Shown: positions 27,335 to 37,161, counted from the stretch's first letter. The stretch: DNA of 64,000 nucleotides from Acinetobacter sp. ASP199 (GCF_022700675.1 NZ_CP062182.1:806001-870000); one strand, 5' to 3'. The notes: generated by a model from the letters alone, not told the origin. Made by a program: numbers and translations.

Positions 27335-27794
27335 CAAAAAACCTAAACAGGCAAGACTCTAATAATATGACATTCAACAGCAGACATATTTGGCTAAATT
27401 TTTACGCAGTTCTATTCATAAAGTAAAGTGGATAACAGTTTAAACAGCGAAATTAAAAGCAGAATAGCGGTCGAGGTCAGTAAAAGTCATTTACTCAAGC
27501 TTTTTATTCTCTTAAAAGTGTCGGAACATAATTATATTTATAAAAATAAATAAGAGCTTATTGTTTCTCACAATGAGAGAAATAAGAAAATATTTTACCG
27601 TAGGGTAATAGTTCATGGATTTAAAACAATCATTAAAATTTTTATGAAAAAAGTCCTTTTATAAATTAATGAAATGTAAGTAAATAATTAAATGTCAAGA
27701 GGGGTGTTGCTGCAATAATACTCGATTTTCCCTATCCTTTAGTCGTAATTCAGTTTAAAATTTGCCGGTTCCTTTTTCTTTTAAATGATCTCCC
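27335..27794. other. Intergenic region between divergent rubA and apt
   Basis: About 460 bp, very A/T-rich, containing the promoters of both divergent transcripts. The only structure I see is an inverted repeat tttctc…gagaaa near 27560-27578. No ORF or RNA gene is evident. Confidence 0.5.
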
Positions 27795-28337
27795 ATGAGC
27801 AATATGTCTACTTCATTGTGGTCTCACATTCGTACTGTCCAGGATTTTCCAAAGCCGGGTATTTGTTTTTTTGACTTAACACCGCTTTTCATGAACAACA
27901 TCGGTCCATTAACTGATGCTTTGATTGCTAGCATTCCTGCTGAAAAACTGGCAGAAGTAGATAGCTTTATTGCTGTTGAAGCACGTGGCTTTGTATTGGC
28001 AAGCTTATTGGCTCAACGTACTGGCAAAGGTCTGTTACTGGTTCGTAAGGCTGGTAAATTACCGCCTCCAGTAGTGGGTGTTGGTTACAGCCTGGAATAC
28101 GGTATGGACCGTCTGGAAATGTCTGCCGAAGTTCAATCACAAAAAGTAATTATTGTAGATGACGTACTGGCAACTGGCGGTACCTTGAAAGCTGTCAATG
28201 AACTGGCTGAAAAATGCAATCACGAAGTACTTGGTGCGAGCATTTTCCTTGATTTGCCTGATTTACATGGTGATTTTGGAATGAACATCTGGTCTGTATT
28301 AGATGACAAATCTAAGCCTGAAGCTAACGCAGCTTAA
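27795..28337 (+). CDS. apt: Adenine phosphoribosyltransferase
   Basis: A 180-residue purine-salvage enzyme converting adenine and PRPP to AMP in the cytosol. N-terminal IRTVQDFPKPGICFFDLTPLF is typical of Apt, AVEARGFVLAS contacts the base/PRPP, and the PRPP-binding loop is VIIVDDVLATGGTLKA. Start is either ATG 27795 or ATG 27804 (MSTSLW); neither has a strong Shine-Dalgarno. Single gene followed by an intrinsic terminator. Confidence 0.97.
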   Translation: MSNMSTSLWSHIRTVQDFPKPGICFFDLTPLFMNNIGPLTDALIASIPAEKLAEVDSFIAVEARGFVLASLLAQRTGKGLLLVRKAGKLPPPVVGVGYSLEYGMDRLEMSAEVQSQKVIIVDDVLATGGTLKAVNELAEKCNHEVLGASIFLDLPDLHGDFGMNIWSVLDDKSKPEANAA

Positions 28338-28349
28338 GCACAATAGATG

Positions 28350-28380
28350 AAAAAAGCCCTGCAATATGCGGGGCTTTTTT
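28350..28380 (+). terminator. Intrinsic terminator of apt
   Basis: Stem aaaaagccc(tgc) / gcggggcttttt around aatat, with six Ts, 15 bases after the stop. Confidence 0.82.
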
Positions 28381-28404
28381 GATGGCATTATTTCAATCTA
28401 ATAC

Positions 28405-28911
28405 TTAACTTTTTTGCAGATTTTGTTCAATTTGCAGGATCAGCGGGTTGATCCGTTCCGGTGTTTCCAGACGGTGGTGCCCACCGGGAACTGCTTCTAC
28501 CTGCATATAATCTTCGAGTTGAGACTGTACTGCATGCATATCCAGCATTTCGTCGCCTAATTCAATATAGGCGAGCTGAGGAATGTCATGTTGTAAGTCA
28601 TCATCACAAATGGCTGGGTAATCATCGCGGAAATAGGGCGCTAAACTTGGATTGGCAATCACACAAGGAATCTGGTGTTGTTGAGACATTTTCAGTGCCC
28701 AGTACCCCCCCAGACTGTGCCCAACCAGAATATCCGGATGAATTTTTTCAATCATCTCGTTATAAAACTCTGCCACAGTCGCATAATTGAGGTTGCGGTA
28801 ATCCACATCAATGCAATATTTATGATCTGCATCGATGGCATGGAATTTTGTAGATTCTCGTGAAGAATCAAGTCCATGAAAAAACAGGATTTTAGAGGTG
28901 CACTGGCTCAT
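28405..28911 (-). CDS. YqiA/RBBP9-type small alpha/beta-hydrolase (esterase)
   Basis: A 168-residue compact alpha/beta-hydrolase. The nucleophile elbow is VGHSLGGYWAL, the N-terminal oxyanion strand is ILFFHGLDSS, and the C-terminal catalytic His is in GGHHRLE. Size and the NPSLAPY segment after the elbow match YqiA-family esterases. Start ATG 28911 (MSQCTSK). It is convergent with apt. Likely a cytosolic esterase; substrate unknown. Confidence 0.85.
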   Translation of the reverse strand: MSQCTSKILFFHGLDSSRESTKFHAIDADHKYCIDVDYRNLNYATVAEFYNEMIEKIHPDILVGHSLGGYWALKMSQQHQIPCVIANPSLAPYFRDDYPAICDDDLQHDIPQLAYIELGDEMLDMHAVQSQLEDYMQVEAVPGGHHRLETPERINPLILQIEQNLQKS

Positions 28912-29287
28912 TATGCTCGTTCGTATCAATTTGTTTTATATTCCCGCAACGATTTGCGTCAGAGTGCATTGTAGAACTTCTATTTAGGGAATGAAGTTAG
29001 CATTTGGTCTAAAGACTTTAGTCCAAGCTGATCTTGGTCAAAAAGAATGAAAGATTCTGTAAAGGGTTTGATATTAAAGCGTTATTATTTGATTGATTGG
29101 TCAATTAAAATTGTGTATCTCCAGGCTTGGACAGAGTGAAAAGCCCTACCTAAAAGAGGAATTTGAGTGTTCCGGAGATATTTGAAAAGAAAAGCCAATT
29201 CAGATACTGCTGGACGCTACGATTTAACTGCAAAATCTGCTATTGTATGCACCTTCCATTTTTTAACTAATCTTATTCGAGGCAGAG
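28912..29287. other. Intergenic region upstream of lysS
   Basis: About 375 bp. It holds a near-perfect palindrome ggtctaaag-a-ctttagtcc at 29006-29024. No ORF is evident; the lysS promoter must lie here. Confidence 0.5.
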
Positions 29288-30817
29288 ATGACGCAAACTA
29301 ACGCTCAATCGACTTCTGAACAAATCATTTCCGAAAACGATTTAATTGCACAGCGTCATGCCAAGTTAAAGCAAATCGAAGATCAAGCCAAGGGCACCGG
29401 CAAGAGCCCATGGCCGAATACCTTCAAGCGTGAGCACTACGCACAAGATCTTCAAGACCAGTTCGCTGACCAATCAAAAGAAGAAATTGAAGCAGGCGAA
29501 AAGGTTTATGTAAAAGTTGCAGGTCGCGTAATGTTGAACCGTGGTTCATTCATCGTGATCCAGGACATGACTGGCCGTATTCAGCTTTATGTTCCTCGTA
29601 AAGAATTAGACGCTGAAGTACTTGCAACGATCAAAGGTCTAGACCTTGGCGATATCATTGCTATTGAAGGTTATATTGGTCGTTCGGGTAAAGGCGATCT
29701 ATATGTTCACATCGAACAATTTGAATTATTAACCAAATCACTTCGTCCACTTCCAGACAAGTTCCACGGCTTAACCGATACAGAAGTGAAGTATCGTAAG
29801 CGTTATCTGGATCTGATCGTGAACGAAGAAACACGTAAGACTTTTGAAATCCGCGCCAAAGTTGTTTCTGGTATCCGTAACTTCCTGACTGAAAAACGTT
29901 ATATGGAAGTGGAAACACCAATGATGCACGTGATTCCAGGTGGTGCGTCTGCACGTCCGTTTGAAACGCATCACAATGCTTTGGACATGCCATTATTCTT
30001 GCGTATTGCACCTGAGCTTTATTTGAAACGTCTGGTTGTTGGTGGTTTCGAGCGTGTATTCGAAATTAACCGTAACTTCCGTAATGAAGGTGTTTCAACT
30101 CGTCATAACCCAGAATTCACCATGATCGAGTTCTACCAGGCTTATGCAGACTATAAAGACCTGATGGAACTGACTGAGCAAATGCTGGAAAAACTGGCAT
30201 TGGATATTCTGGGTACAACTGACGTGCCTTATGGTGAAGAAGTATTTAGCTTCAAAGGTCCATTCAAGAAAATCTCAATGTTTGATGCGATTCTTGAACA
30301 TAACCCACAATTCACACCTGAAAATGTAGGTGATCGTGAGTTCCTTGCTGAATTTGTTAAAAATGAACTGAAAGAGCAGGTGAAACCAGGTTTTGGTCTG
30401 GGTAAACTGCAAACTATCGTGTTTGAAGAAACAGTTGAAACCAAACTGCGCCAGCCAACCTTCATTACTGAATATCCAGCGGAAACTTCTCCACTGGCTC
30501 GTCGTAATGATGACAACCCACACATCACAGACCGTTTCGAATTCTTCATCGGTGGTCGTGAGCTGGCAAATGGCTTCTCGGAATTAAATGACCCGATCGA
30601 CCAGGCTGAGCGCTTCCAGGCACAAGTTGCCGAGAAAGATGCAGGGGATGATGAAGCAATGCACTTCGATGCAGACTTTATTGAAGCATTGGAATATGGT
30701 TTACCTCCAACAGCAGGTGAAGGTATCGGTATTGACCGTCTGGTGATGATCTTTGCCAATGCACCAAGTATCCGTGATGTGATCCTGTTCCCGCACATGC
30801 GTCATAAACACGCTTAA
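29288..30817 (+). CDS. lysS: Lysyl-tRNA synthetase (class II)
   Basis: A 509-residue enzyme charging tRNA-Lys. N-terminal OB-fold anticodon-binding domain (about 65-150, [25 protein letters not shown]). Class II core motifs follow: motif 1 ([30 protein letters not shown]), motif 2 ([26 protein letters not shown]) and motif 3 ([19 protein letters not shown]). ATG 29288 has gaggcag just upstream. Monocistronic with a strong terminator. Confidence 0.98.
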   Translation: MTQTNAQSTSEQIISENDLIAQRHAKLKQIEDQAKGTGKSPWPNTFKREHYAQDLQDQFADQSKEEIEAGEKVYVKVAGRVMLNRGSFIVIQDMTGRIQLYVPRKELDAEVLATIKGLDLGDIIAIEGYIGRSGKGDLYVHIEQFELLTKSLRPLPDKFHGLTDTEVKYRKRYLDLIVNEETRKTFEIRAKVVSGIRNFLTEKRYMEVETPMMHVIPGGASARPFETHHNALDMPLFLRIAPELYLKRLVVGGFERVFEINRNFRNEGVSTRHNPEFTMIEFYQAYADYKDLMELTEQMLEKLALDILGTTDVPYGEEVFSFKGPFKKISMFDAILEHNPQFTPENVGDREFLAEFVKNELKEQVKPGFGLGKLQTIVFEETVETKLRQPTFITEYPAETSPLARRNDDNPHITDRFEFFIGGRELANGFSELNDPIDQAERFQAQVAEKDAGDDEAMHFDADFIEALEYGLPPTAGEGIGIDRLVMIFANAPSIRDVILFPHMRHKHA

Positions 30818-30829
30818 TTATCAGAACGA

Positions 30830-30860
30830 AAAAACCCGCACATGTTGCGGGTTTTTTTTA
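30830..30860 (+). terminator. Intrinsic terminator of lysS
   Basis: Stem aaaaacccgc / gcgggttttt around acatgtt, with a long T tract, 13 bases after the stop. Confidence 0.88.
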
Positions 30861-30939
30861 TTGGCTATTTTTGCTACATAAGCAAAACATTGTAAATGAG
30901 CAGCTTGAGCTAGAGTCGTTTCTTATAAAAATTGCAGAC

Positions 30940-31120
30940 AAAAAAAACGCAATGATTGGGGTTGTCATTGCGTAGAAAAAGGAAAAACGAATTGCAAATG
31001 AAACTGTGGAGAATGTTTCTTGCTGTTTCCTGAATATATTTTCATATTAAAACTGCTTTACCATTTTTACATTGGTAAACGTGTAAAGAGCTGTTAACTA
31101 AGGTAAGTATTTCTACCTTT
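30940..31120 (-). ncRNA. Candidate small RNA downstream of trpS (possible Aar homologue)
   Basis: The minus strand has a second intrinsic terminator beyond that of trpS: arms cgcaatga (30948-30955) and tcattgcg (30965-30972) are perfect and followed by eight Ts (30947-30940). No ORF lies upstream of it, so it most likely ends an RNA that starts between about 31130 and 31030. Inverted repeats tttacca/tggtaaa (31057-31079) and aaggta/tacctt (31100-31119) lie in the 5' part. In A. baylyi the Hfq-dependent sRNA Aar is encoded next to trpS, so this may be its counterpart. The 5' end given is a guess. Confidence 0.5.
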
Positions 31121-31167
31121 GTGTGACAGAAAACAAGGAATATGAATCAACTGTGTAGGAATTTAAT

Positions 31168-31195
31168 AAAAAAGCCCTTCATGTGAAGGGCTTTT
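31168..31195 (-). terminator. Intrinsic terminator of trpS
   Basis: Stem aaaagcccttc / gaagggctttt with a 4-base loop, 17 bases beyond the trpS stop. Confidence 0.85.
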
Positions 31196-31211
31196 AGAAT
31201 TTATTTAATCA

Positions 31212-32225
31212 TTAGAAGCGGAACACACCCAGGGCAGTTTTAACTTCGTCCAAAGTCGCTTGAGTAATATCACGGCATTTATCTGTGCCAGTCTTTAGCA
31301 CATCCATAATGTAGTCAGGATCTTTAGAAAGTTCCATACGACGTTCACGGATTGGACCGATTAATTCTTTCAGAATACCTTCAAGACGTTTTTTCACTGT
31401 ACCGTCACCCAAACCACCACGGCGGTAATGGGCTTTTAGTTCTTCCAGTTCTTCTTTATTGGTATCGAACGCATCCAGATAAGTAAATACAACGTTACCT
31501 TCAACCTGACCTGGATCTTCAATACGAAGGTGGTTCGGATCGGTATACATTGCGTTAACGGCTTTCTTGATATCTTTGTCAGATGCATCGAGCACAATGG
31601 TATTGCCCAGAGATTTAGACATTTTCGCCTTACCGTCAAAACCTGGTAAGCGACCAACATTAGATAGCAGAGCTTTACATTCTGGAAGCAGCTCACGACC
31701 GACCTGACGGTTCAGACGACGCACGATTTCGTTGGTCTGTTCAATCATTGGGATCTGGTCTTCACCCACTGGAACTACAGTCGCCTTGAATGCCGTAATG
31801 TCCGCGGCCTGAGCTACTGGATAGCACAAGAAGCCTGCTGGAATATCACGCTCAAAACCACGCATCTGAATTTCAGACTTAATCGTCGGGTTACGCTCAA
31901 GACGTGAAACCGTCACGAAGTTGAGGTACAGCATGGTTAATTCATTCAGTGCGGGGAGGCAAGACTGAACACAGATTGTACTTTTGGTTGGGTCGATACC
32001 CACTGCAAGATAATCTGTTGCAACTTCAATGATATTACGACGTACTTTTTCGAAGTTGTCCGCATTGTCAGTCAGGGCCTGCGCATCTGCCAACAGAAGA
32101 TGTTGATGGTGAGAATCCTGTAAACCCACGCGAGAGCGTAATGAACCAACAAAGTGACCGAGGTGAAGTTGTCCGGTAGGACGGTCGCCAGTCAAGATCA
32201 CTGGACGATTATCTTGATTACTCAT
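31212..32225 (-). CDS. trpS: Tryptophanyl-tRNA synthetase (class I)
   Basis: A 337-residue enzyme charging tRNA-Trp. The class I signatures are GQLHLGHFVGS (HIGH-type) and GKAKMSKSLGNT (KMSKS). The substrate-binding SQ/PVGEDQ region is seen as VVPVGEDQIPMIEQTNEI. Length matches TrpS (330-340 residues). Start ATG 32225 (MSNQDNRPVIL). Single gene; a second terminator and candidate sRNA lie downstream. Confidence 0.98.
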   Translation of the reverse strand: MSNQDNRPVILTGDRPTGQLHLGHFVGSLRSRVGLQDSHHQHLLLADAQALTDNADNFEKVRRNIIEVATDYLAVGIDPTKSTICVQSCLPALNELTMLYLNFVTVSRLERNPTIKSEIQMRGFERDIPAGFLCYPVAQAADITAFKATVVPVGEDQIPMIEQTNEIVRRLNRQVGRELLPECKALLSNVGRLPGFDGKAKMSKSLGNTIVLDASDKDIKKAVNAMYTDPNHLRIEDPGQVEGNVVFTYLDAFDTNKEELEELKAHYRRGGLGDGTVKKRLEGILKELIGPIRERRMELSKDPDYIMDVLKTGTDKCRDITQATLDEVKTALGVFRF

Positions 32226-32414
32226 TATCTATTCCAAAACAGTAGTCGTACTACATTCAAATTTTTAGGATTGCAACATTGTACGGCATTCTGTTTTTGA
32301 ATGTCAGTCACAATAAATCACAGTGATAAAAAATCTGTGAAATTAAAGAAGTAAATACAATCTTTCCGCTGCTTTTTGATTAGAATATTTCTATATTTAT
32401 AAGGAATAACAAGA

Positions 32415-33341
32415 ATGGCAAGTAGCTTATTAATATTATTGGATGATATTGCCACGGTTCTGGACGATGTTGCGGTCATGAGTAAAATGGCGGCAAAAAA
32501 AACGGCAGGAGTATTGGGAGATGATCTGGCGCTTAACGCTCAACAGGTGAGCGGTGTACGTGCGGAACGTGAACTTCCGGTCGTATGGAGCGTTGCCAAA
32601 GGTTCTTTTGTCAATAAACTCATTCTTGTTCCTTTGGCTTTGCTGATCAGTGTAGTCGCACCATGGCTGATTAATCCTTTATTGATGGTTGGCGGCTTGT
32701 TCCTGTGTTATGAAGGCGTAGAAAAAGTACTGCATAGTCTTAAGCATAGACAAGCCAAAACAGAAGAAGCTGCGGAAGCAGAGTTAAATGCCATCGAAAC
32801 GGATCTGGTTAAATTCGAAAAAGATAAAATTAAAGGTGCGATTCGGACCGACTTTATTTTGTCAGCTGAAATTGTGGTGATTTCCTTGGGGACGGTGGCA
32901 ACAGCTGCTTTTTCCACTAAGGTGATGGTACTTTCTACGATTGCAGTGCTCATGACGATCGGGGTGTATGGCTTTGTTGCCATGATTGTGAAAATTGATG
33001 ATCTCGGTTTGCACCTAACCGAACAGGTCTCCAGTTTCAAACAAAGTGTAGGTCGAGGTCTGTTAGCTTTTGCACCTAAGCTGATGAAAACTTTAACGAT
33101 TGTTGGAACAATTGCCATGTTCCTGGTAGGTGGCGGGATTATTGCCCACACCATCACATGGTTCCATCATTTCACTGAAGATTCAGTCGAGTATGTAGAG
33201 CACATTCCTACAATGGGCAGTATTGTGGGTGCAATCACACCAACGCTCATTAATTTAGTCATTGGTTTTATCGCAGGACTCTTGGTATTCATGGTGATCG
33301 CATTTATTCAAAAAATCAGATCGAAATCGAAGCAGGCATAA
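32415..33341 (+). CDS. DUF808 family inner-membrane protein (YedI-like)
   Basis: A 308-residue membrane protein. The N-terminus [41 protein letters not shown] is the hallmark of the DUF808/YedI family. About six hydrophobic helices follow, with a charged stretch (about 110-140) between the second and third. Its function is not established. ATG 32415 follows an aagga-type Shine-Dalgarno. It is followed 48 bases later by ypfJ on the same strand without an evident terminator, so the two may be co-transcribed. Confidence 0.92.
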   Translation: MASSLLILLDDIATVLDDVAVMSKMAAKKTAGVLGDDLALNAQQVSGVRAERELPVVWSVAKGSFVNKLILVPLALLISVVAPWLINPLLMVGGLFLCYEGVEKVLHSLKHRQAKTEEAAEAELNAIETDLVKFEKDKIKGAIRTDFILSAEIVVISLGTVATAAFSTKVMVLSTIAVLMTIGVYGFVAMIVKIDDLGLHLTEQVSSFKQSVGRGLLAFAPKLMKTLTIVGTIAMFLVGGGIIAHTITWFHHFTEDSVEYVEHIPTMGSIVGAITPTLINLVIGFIAGLLVFMVIAFIQKIRSKSKQA

Positions 33342-33389
33342 TCCTGTCTGGTTAGAATAAGCCGGCATTAAACTATAAGGAATCTTACT

Positions 33390-34292
33390 ATGCGCTGGAA
33401 AGGTCGTCGTGTTAGTAGCAATGTAGAAGATCGTCGTGGTGGCGGCGCCAAAGCGGGTGGTATCAGTATTCTAGGTCTGATTGTAGCTTTTGTTGCCTGG
33501 AAGTTTTTTGGTGTGGACCCGCAACAAGCTTATCAAGCCACCAAGCAGGTGACACAAGGCGTTTCTAGCGCTGAAACGCGTGGTCTGGAAAATCCAACGC
33601 CAGAGCAGCAAGAAGCAATTGATTTTGTCGGAACTGTTCTTGCCGATACAGAAGATACCTGGTCACAGGTGTTTCAGCAGCAGCTGAATCAGCAGTATAC
33701 ACCGCCTAAACTGGTGCTCTTTAGTGGAGTGGTGAACTCAGGTTGTGGTGCGGCGCAATCAGCTATGGGACCATTTTATTGTCCGGCAGATCAGAAAGTA
33801 TATATCGACACGGCGTTCTTTAGAGATATGCGTAGCCAGATGGGCATTAGTGGTGAGCAGAACTCAACTGAACTGTCACGTAATGATCAGGCGGGTGATT
33901 TTGCCCAAGCCTATGTGGTGGCACATGAAGTTGGGCATCACATTCAGACCATCCTAGGTATTTCTTCTCAGGTACAGCAGGCACGCCAGCAAGCCACAAA
34001 GGCGCAAGCGAATCAGCTTTCAGTCTATCAGGAGCTGCAAGCTGACTGTCTGGCTGGGGTATGGGCTTATCATAATCATGAGCGTACCCAATTCCTGGAG
34101 CAGGGTGATGTACAGGAAGCTATGGATGCAGCACATAAGATTGGAGATGATTATCTGCAGAAAAAGGCGCAAGGACATGTGGTGCCAGATAGCTTTACCC
34201 ATGGTACCAGTGCGCAGCGGGTGCAATGGTTTAATACCGGCCTGAAATCTGGTCAGATGGCAGACTGCGATACTTTTAATAAAGGAATTTAA
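33390..34292 (+). CDS. ypfJ: Predicted neutral zinc metallopeptidase YpfJ
   Basis: A 300-residue protein with one N-terminal membrane helix (about 23-42) after a basic Arg/Gly-rich start (MRWKGRRVSSNVEDRRGGG), typical of the YpfJ family. The zinc motif HEVGHH is at residues 179-184, and the downstream acidic ligand region ELQADCLAGVWAY matches the family. It probably faces the periplasm; substrates are unknown. The conserved pair Cys119/Cys131 (SGCG…FYCP) may form a disulfide. Ends in an intrinsic terminator shared with the convergent gene. Confidence 0.94.
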   Translation: MRWKGRRVSSNVEDRRGGGAKAGGISILGLIVAFVAWKFFGVDPQQAYQATKQVTQGVSSAETRGLENPTPEQQEAIDFVGTVLADTEDTWSQVFQQQLNQQYTPPKLVLFSGVVNSGCGAAQSAMGPFYCPADQKVYIDTAFFRDMRSQMGISGEQNSTELSRNDQAGDFAQAYVVAHEVGHHIQTILGISSQVQQARQQATKAQANQLSVYQELQADCLAGVWAYHNHERTQFLEQGDVQEAMDAAHKIGDDYLQKKAQGHVVPDSFTHGTSAQRVQWFNTGLKSGQMADCDTFNKGI

Positions 34293-34341
34293 TGCCCTAA
34301 AGGTATTTAGATTTATTTAAAGTGACAGATGAGCTGAAATG

Positions 34342-34367
34342 AAAAAAGGAGCAGTTGCCCCTTTTTT
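34342..34367. terminator. Bidirectional terminator between ypfJ and the 34385 gene
   Basis: Stem aaaaaagg.gca / tgc.cctttttt with one mismatch and a two-base loop, with A and T tracts on the two sides. Confidence 0.65.
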
Positions 34368-34384
34368 CTTGAATATAACAAAAC

Positions 34385-34939
34385 TTATTTATTCAGAAAT
34401 CGGCGGAAATTCCTGATCAGCTTGAAGCTGACAAATAAAGCCGCTAAAGCAAATAAGCCAATACCAAATACTACATATTTCAGGCCAGAAATGTCCTGTT
34501 GATAAAACTGCTGGATCTCATGAGCAGAATAGGAAAACTCTGAAACCTGACCAGTGCGGCTATCTTTATATTTAACCTGCTCAATATAAGAAAACTCACC
34601 TGCCTTAAACAGTTTAATCTGCTCAATCTGACGGGTATGTGACTGATTAAAGTCATCACTACACAACGCCGTATAATGGGTACAACTACTCTTGGCAATA
34701 TAACCATTCCCTGCAATCAGGACAAAAACGGCATTATCCGGTTTCTGGTTATTGGACAGCAAAACATACTGCTGATCTGCTGAGCTGGTCAGGCTAAAAG
34801 ACTTCGCTTGTTGATAATGTTGCTCAGCCTGCATAATCTCCTGAATTTTGGCAAAACAGGTAAAACACAGCGCAAGAGTGACTAAAAAAATCACAGCAGC
34901 CAGAAAAAGACGAAAAATAATTTTAACGGTTTGATGCAT
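34385..34939 (-). CDS. Uncharacterised membrane protein with two helices
   Basis: A 184-residue protein with an N-terminal membrane helix (about 9-30, IFRLFLAAVIFLVTLALCF) and a second near the C-terminus (about 151-172, YVVFGIGLFALAALFVSF). The region between is polar and probably periplasmic, with two Cys (SSCTHYTALCSDDF) that could form a disulfide. The C-terminal tail is basic (RNFRRFLNK). No family recognised. It is convergent with ypfJ and has no obvious partner. Confidence 0.75.
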   Translation of the reverse strand: MHQTVKIIFRLFLAAVIFLVTLALCFTCFAKIQEIMQAEQHYQQAKSFSLTSSADQQYVLLSNNQKPDNAVFVLIAGNGYIAKSSCTHYTALCSDDFNQSHTRQIEQIKLFKAGEFSYIEQVKYKDSRTGQVSEFSYSAHEIQQFYQQDISGLKYVVFGIGLFALAALFVSFKLIRNFRRFLNK

Positions 34940-35159
34940 GGGAGAAGAATTCAGAAGAATAGGTAAAAAAATAGATGAAAGCGATATGCTGAATTGTATG
35001 ATAAACCACCATTTGGAACTATTGAAAAGAAACTTAACTAAATAGCAAAATAAACGGGATTAAAATATTTCATCTGGAAATACTTTTTCATTTGATATTT
35101 TATTTTTAAATAAACCAAATTACTCATTTTTAGGAATGAGTCGCGTTTTAAGGGAACCC

Positions 35160-36659
35160 ATGGGCAATTTCTTTTTTTTGCAACTTTTGACTGTTGTTTT
35201 TGCATTATCTATTGCCACGACATTATTTAATAAAAGGGTGCTGGGTTTTCCTCAAGCGATTGGTGTTCCGATTGTTTCTGCAATTTTTGTATTTATCCTG
35301 CAATGGGGTGCGAGCCTGCTGCATGGCAATCCATTTTTCAGTATCAATATTGCCAATATTGAAAATGCAGTCCGACATGTCGATTTTTATGATTTCCTGA
35401 TTAACGGCGTTATCTGTTTTATTTTGACCTCATCTGCACTGAAATTTAAGGTTTCCGATTTGCGCAGTCACTGGCGTCCGATCGGAATTCTGGCCAGTCT
35501 GGCACTGGTGTTCTGCGCAGTCTTGTTTGGCCTGGTTCTCTATGGTTATCAGTTCCTGATTGGTAAGCATGTTGATCTATTAGTACTTCTATTATTGGGT
35601 GCCGCATTAGGGGCAACGGACCCAATCGGGATTAAAGGTGTTCTCAGTTCAGTTCGTGCGCCACACCACTTAATGGTCAAGCTGGAAGGCGAGTCGTTGT
35701 TTAACGATGCGATGTGTATTGCCTTGTTTATGACCCTTTTGAATGTATTGCAGGGCGAGAACTTTACCTTGTTGGGTGTACTACAAACATTGCTTTATGA
35801 AATTGTGGTAGCAGTCTTTATTGGTGTGGTATTTGGTTGGGCAATTCTACGCATTCTTCGCGGCAAACATGAAATGGAATCTCTGATTCTAACTACTGCA
35901 TTGTTGGCTTGTGGTTCCTATCTGGTTGCCATACTAGCACATGCTTCTGCGCCAATTGCCTGTGTGATTGGTGGTCTGATCGTCGGCAATAAATGGAAGG
36001 AAATTCTGGCAGGTGCTGATATTGGTGATGTGAACCATTTTTGGCATACGGTGGAAGGCATTATCAACTCTTTCCTGTTTACCCTGATTGGGCTGGAACT
36101 GTTTATTCTGGATTTAAGCACCAGCCTGATTCTGGGCGGCATCGTGGCCTTTATTATTCTGCATGGGGCGCGTTTCGCAGCAAACTTCCTGTCTTTTGCC
36201 ATGTTTCCACATTTGCGTAAAAAACGTTATAACGGCAGTCTTGCAATTCTCTCTTGGGGCGGTGTCCGTGGTGGGATTTCTTTAGCTTTGATTCTGGCTG
36301 TTGCCAATGTTCCGCAACTGGAAGAGTACAGCAGTATTTTGGTCGGCTATACCTTTATTGTGGTGCTGTTATCCGGTGTGGTCTGCGGTCTGGGTTTGCC
36401 AGCGGTAATGAATGCCTTTTATTACAATCCAAATGAAGAGAAAGAAGGCTGGAAAGGTTGGTATCAGCGCATGTGCCATAAGATGAACCGTAAAGGCTTC
36501 CAGTACATTATCGGTGAGGATGCCCATGGCAATGAGATTATTACGGTGTACAAGCCTGAAAGCCTGATTGATGAAAAAGATGCAGATGGTGTAGCAGCAG
36601 TGCATAATCCTGAAAAAGTGCAGGAAGTAAAACGTCTGGAAAGTCCCGATAACTTCTAA
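35160..36659 (+). CDS. CPA1-type sodium/proton antiporter (NhaP-like)
   Basis: A 499-residue inner-membrane antiporter of the CPA1 family. About 12 hydrophobic helices are present. The ion-binding Asp pair is in LGAALGATDPIGIKGVL (ATDP) and GESLFNDAMCIALF (ND), both hallmark motifs, and a later conserved region reads SWGGVRGGISLALIL. A hydrophilic C-terminal tail of about 80 residues follows. ATG 35160 is favoured by aaggga just upstream; an ATG at 35136 adds eight residues but has poorer spacing. Role: Na+ or K+/H+ exchange and pH homeostasis; ion specificity not determinable. Confidence 0.93.
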   Translation: MGNFFFLQLLTVVFALSIATTLFNKRVLGFPQAIGVPIVSAIFVFILQWGASLLHGNPFFSINIANIENAVRHVDFYDFLINGVICFILTSSALKFKVSDLRSHWRPIGILASLALVFCAVLFGLVLYGYQFLIGKHVDLLVLLLLGAALGATDPIGIKGVLSSVRAPHHLMVKLEGESLFNDAMCIALFMTLLNVLQGENFTLLGVLQTLLYEIVVAVFIGVVFGWAILRILRGKHEMESLILTTALLACGSYLVAILAHASAPIACVIGGLIVGNKWKEILAGADIGDVNHFWHTVEGIINSFLFTLIGLELFILDLSTSLILGGIVAFIILHGARFAANFLSFAMFPHLRKKRYNGSLAILSWGGVRGGISLALILAVANVPQLEEYSSILVGYTFIVVLLSGVVCGLGLPAVMNAFYYNPNEEKEGWKGWYQRMCHKMNRKGFQYIIGEDAHGNEIITVYKPESLIDEKDADGVAAVHNPEKVQEVKRLESPDNF

Positions 36660-36674
36660 AATATTTTTAATTTG

Positions 36675-36703
36675 AAAAAGAGAATCTTTGGATTCTCTTT
36701 TTT
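36675..36703 (+). terminator. Intrinsic terminator of the antiporter gene
   Basis: Stem aaaaagagaatc / gattctcttttt with a four-base loop, 16 bases after the stop. Confidence 0.85.
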
Positions 36704-36762
36704 ATTTCCTGGATATTCACTTGGCGAGTTTAAATCCAAATATTATGATCAAAGGAGCTTAA

Positions 36763-37110
36763 ATGGATATATTGACAATGTCAGCCAAACCCAGTAATGA
36801 ACTTGCCTGGATGATTCTGAGTGTGATTGCATTCATCCCGCAAGGGAAAGTCGCCAGTTATGGTCAGATTGCCCAACTTGCAGGATTACCAAGACATGCA
36901 CGTCTGGTTGGACGGGTACTGAGAGATATGGATGAATCATCTGACCTGCCTTGGCATCGCGTCATTAATTCGCAGGGTAAAATCAGTGTGCATAAACTGG
37001 ATGAGCAGGGGATGAATATTCAGGCAGCGAAATTGATGCAGGAAGGGATTGCAGTCATTGGAGATAAGATTAATCTGAAACTGTACCGATGGGATGGCAC
37101 GATTCAATAA
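36763..37110 (+). CDS. Alkyltransferase-like (ATL) protein
   Basis: A 115-residue protein of the MGMT family DNA-binding domain (VIAFIPQGKVASYGQIAQLAGLPRHARLVGRVLR). The active-site motif of true O6-alkylguanine methyltransferases, PCHR, is here PWHR (Trp64), so it cannot accept alkyl groups. That substitution defines ATL proteins, which bind O6-alkylguanine and hand it to nucleotide excision repair. The Arg finger (LVGRVLRDM) is retained. Cytosolic, single gene between the antiporter and a convergent stress protein. Confidence 0.93.
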   Translation: MDILTMSAKPSNELAWMILSVIAFIPQGKVASYGQIAQLAGLPRHARLVGRVLRDMDESSDLPWHRVINSQGKISVHKLDEQGMNIQAAKLMQEGIAVIGDKINLKLYRWDGTIQ

Positions 37111-37135
37111 AAATACCCCATGCGTACATGAGGTA
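37109..37135 (-). terminator. Terminator-like stem after the universal stress gene
   Basis: Arms taccccatg / catgaggta (one mismatch) around cgta; five As on the plus strand form a T tract on the minus strand. It overlaps the stop of the convergent ATL gene. Confidence 0.6.
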
Positions 37136-37161
37136 TCTGGAGAAAGGTGAAGAGAGCTAAT

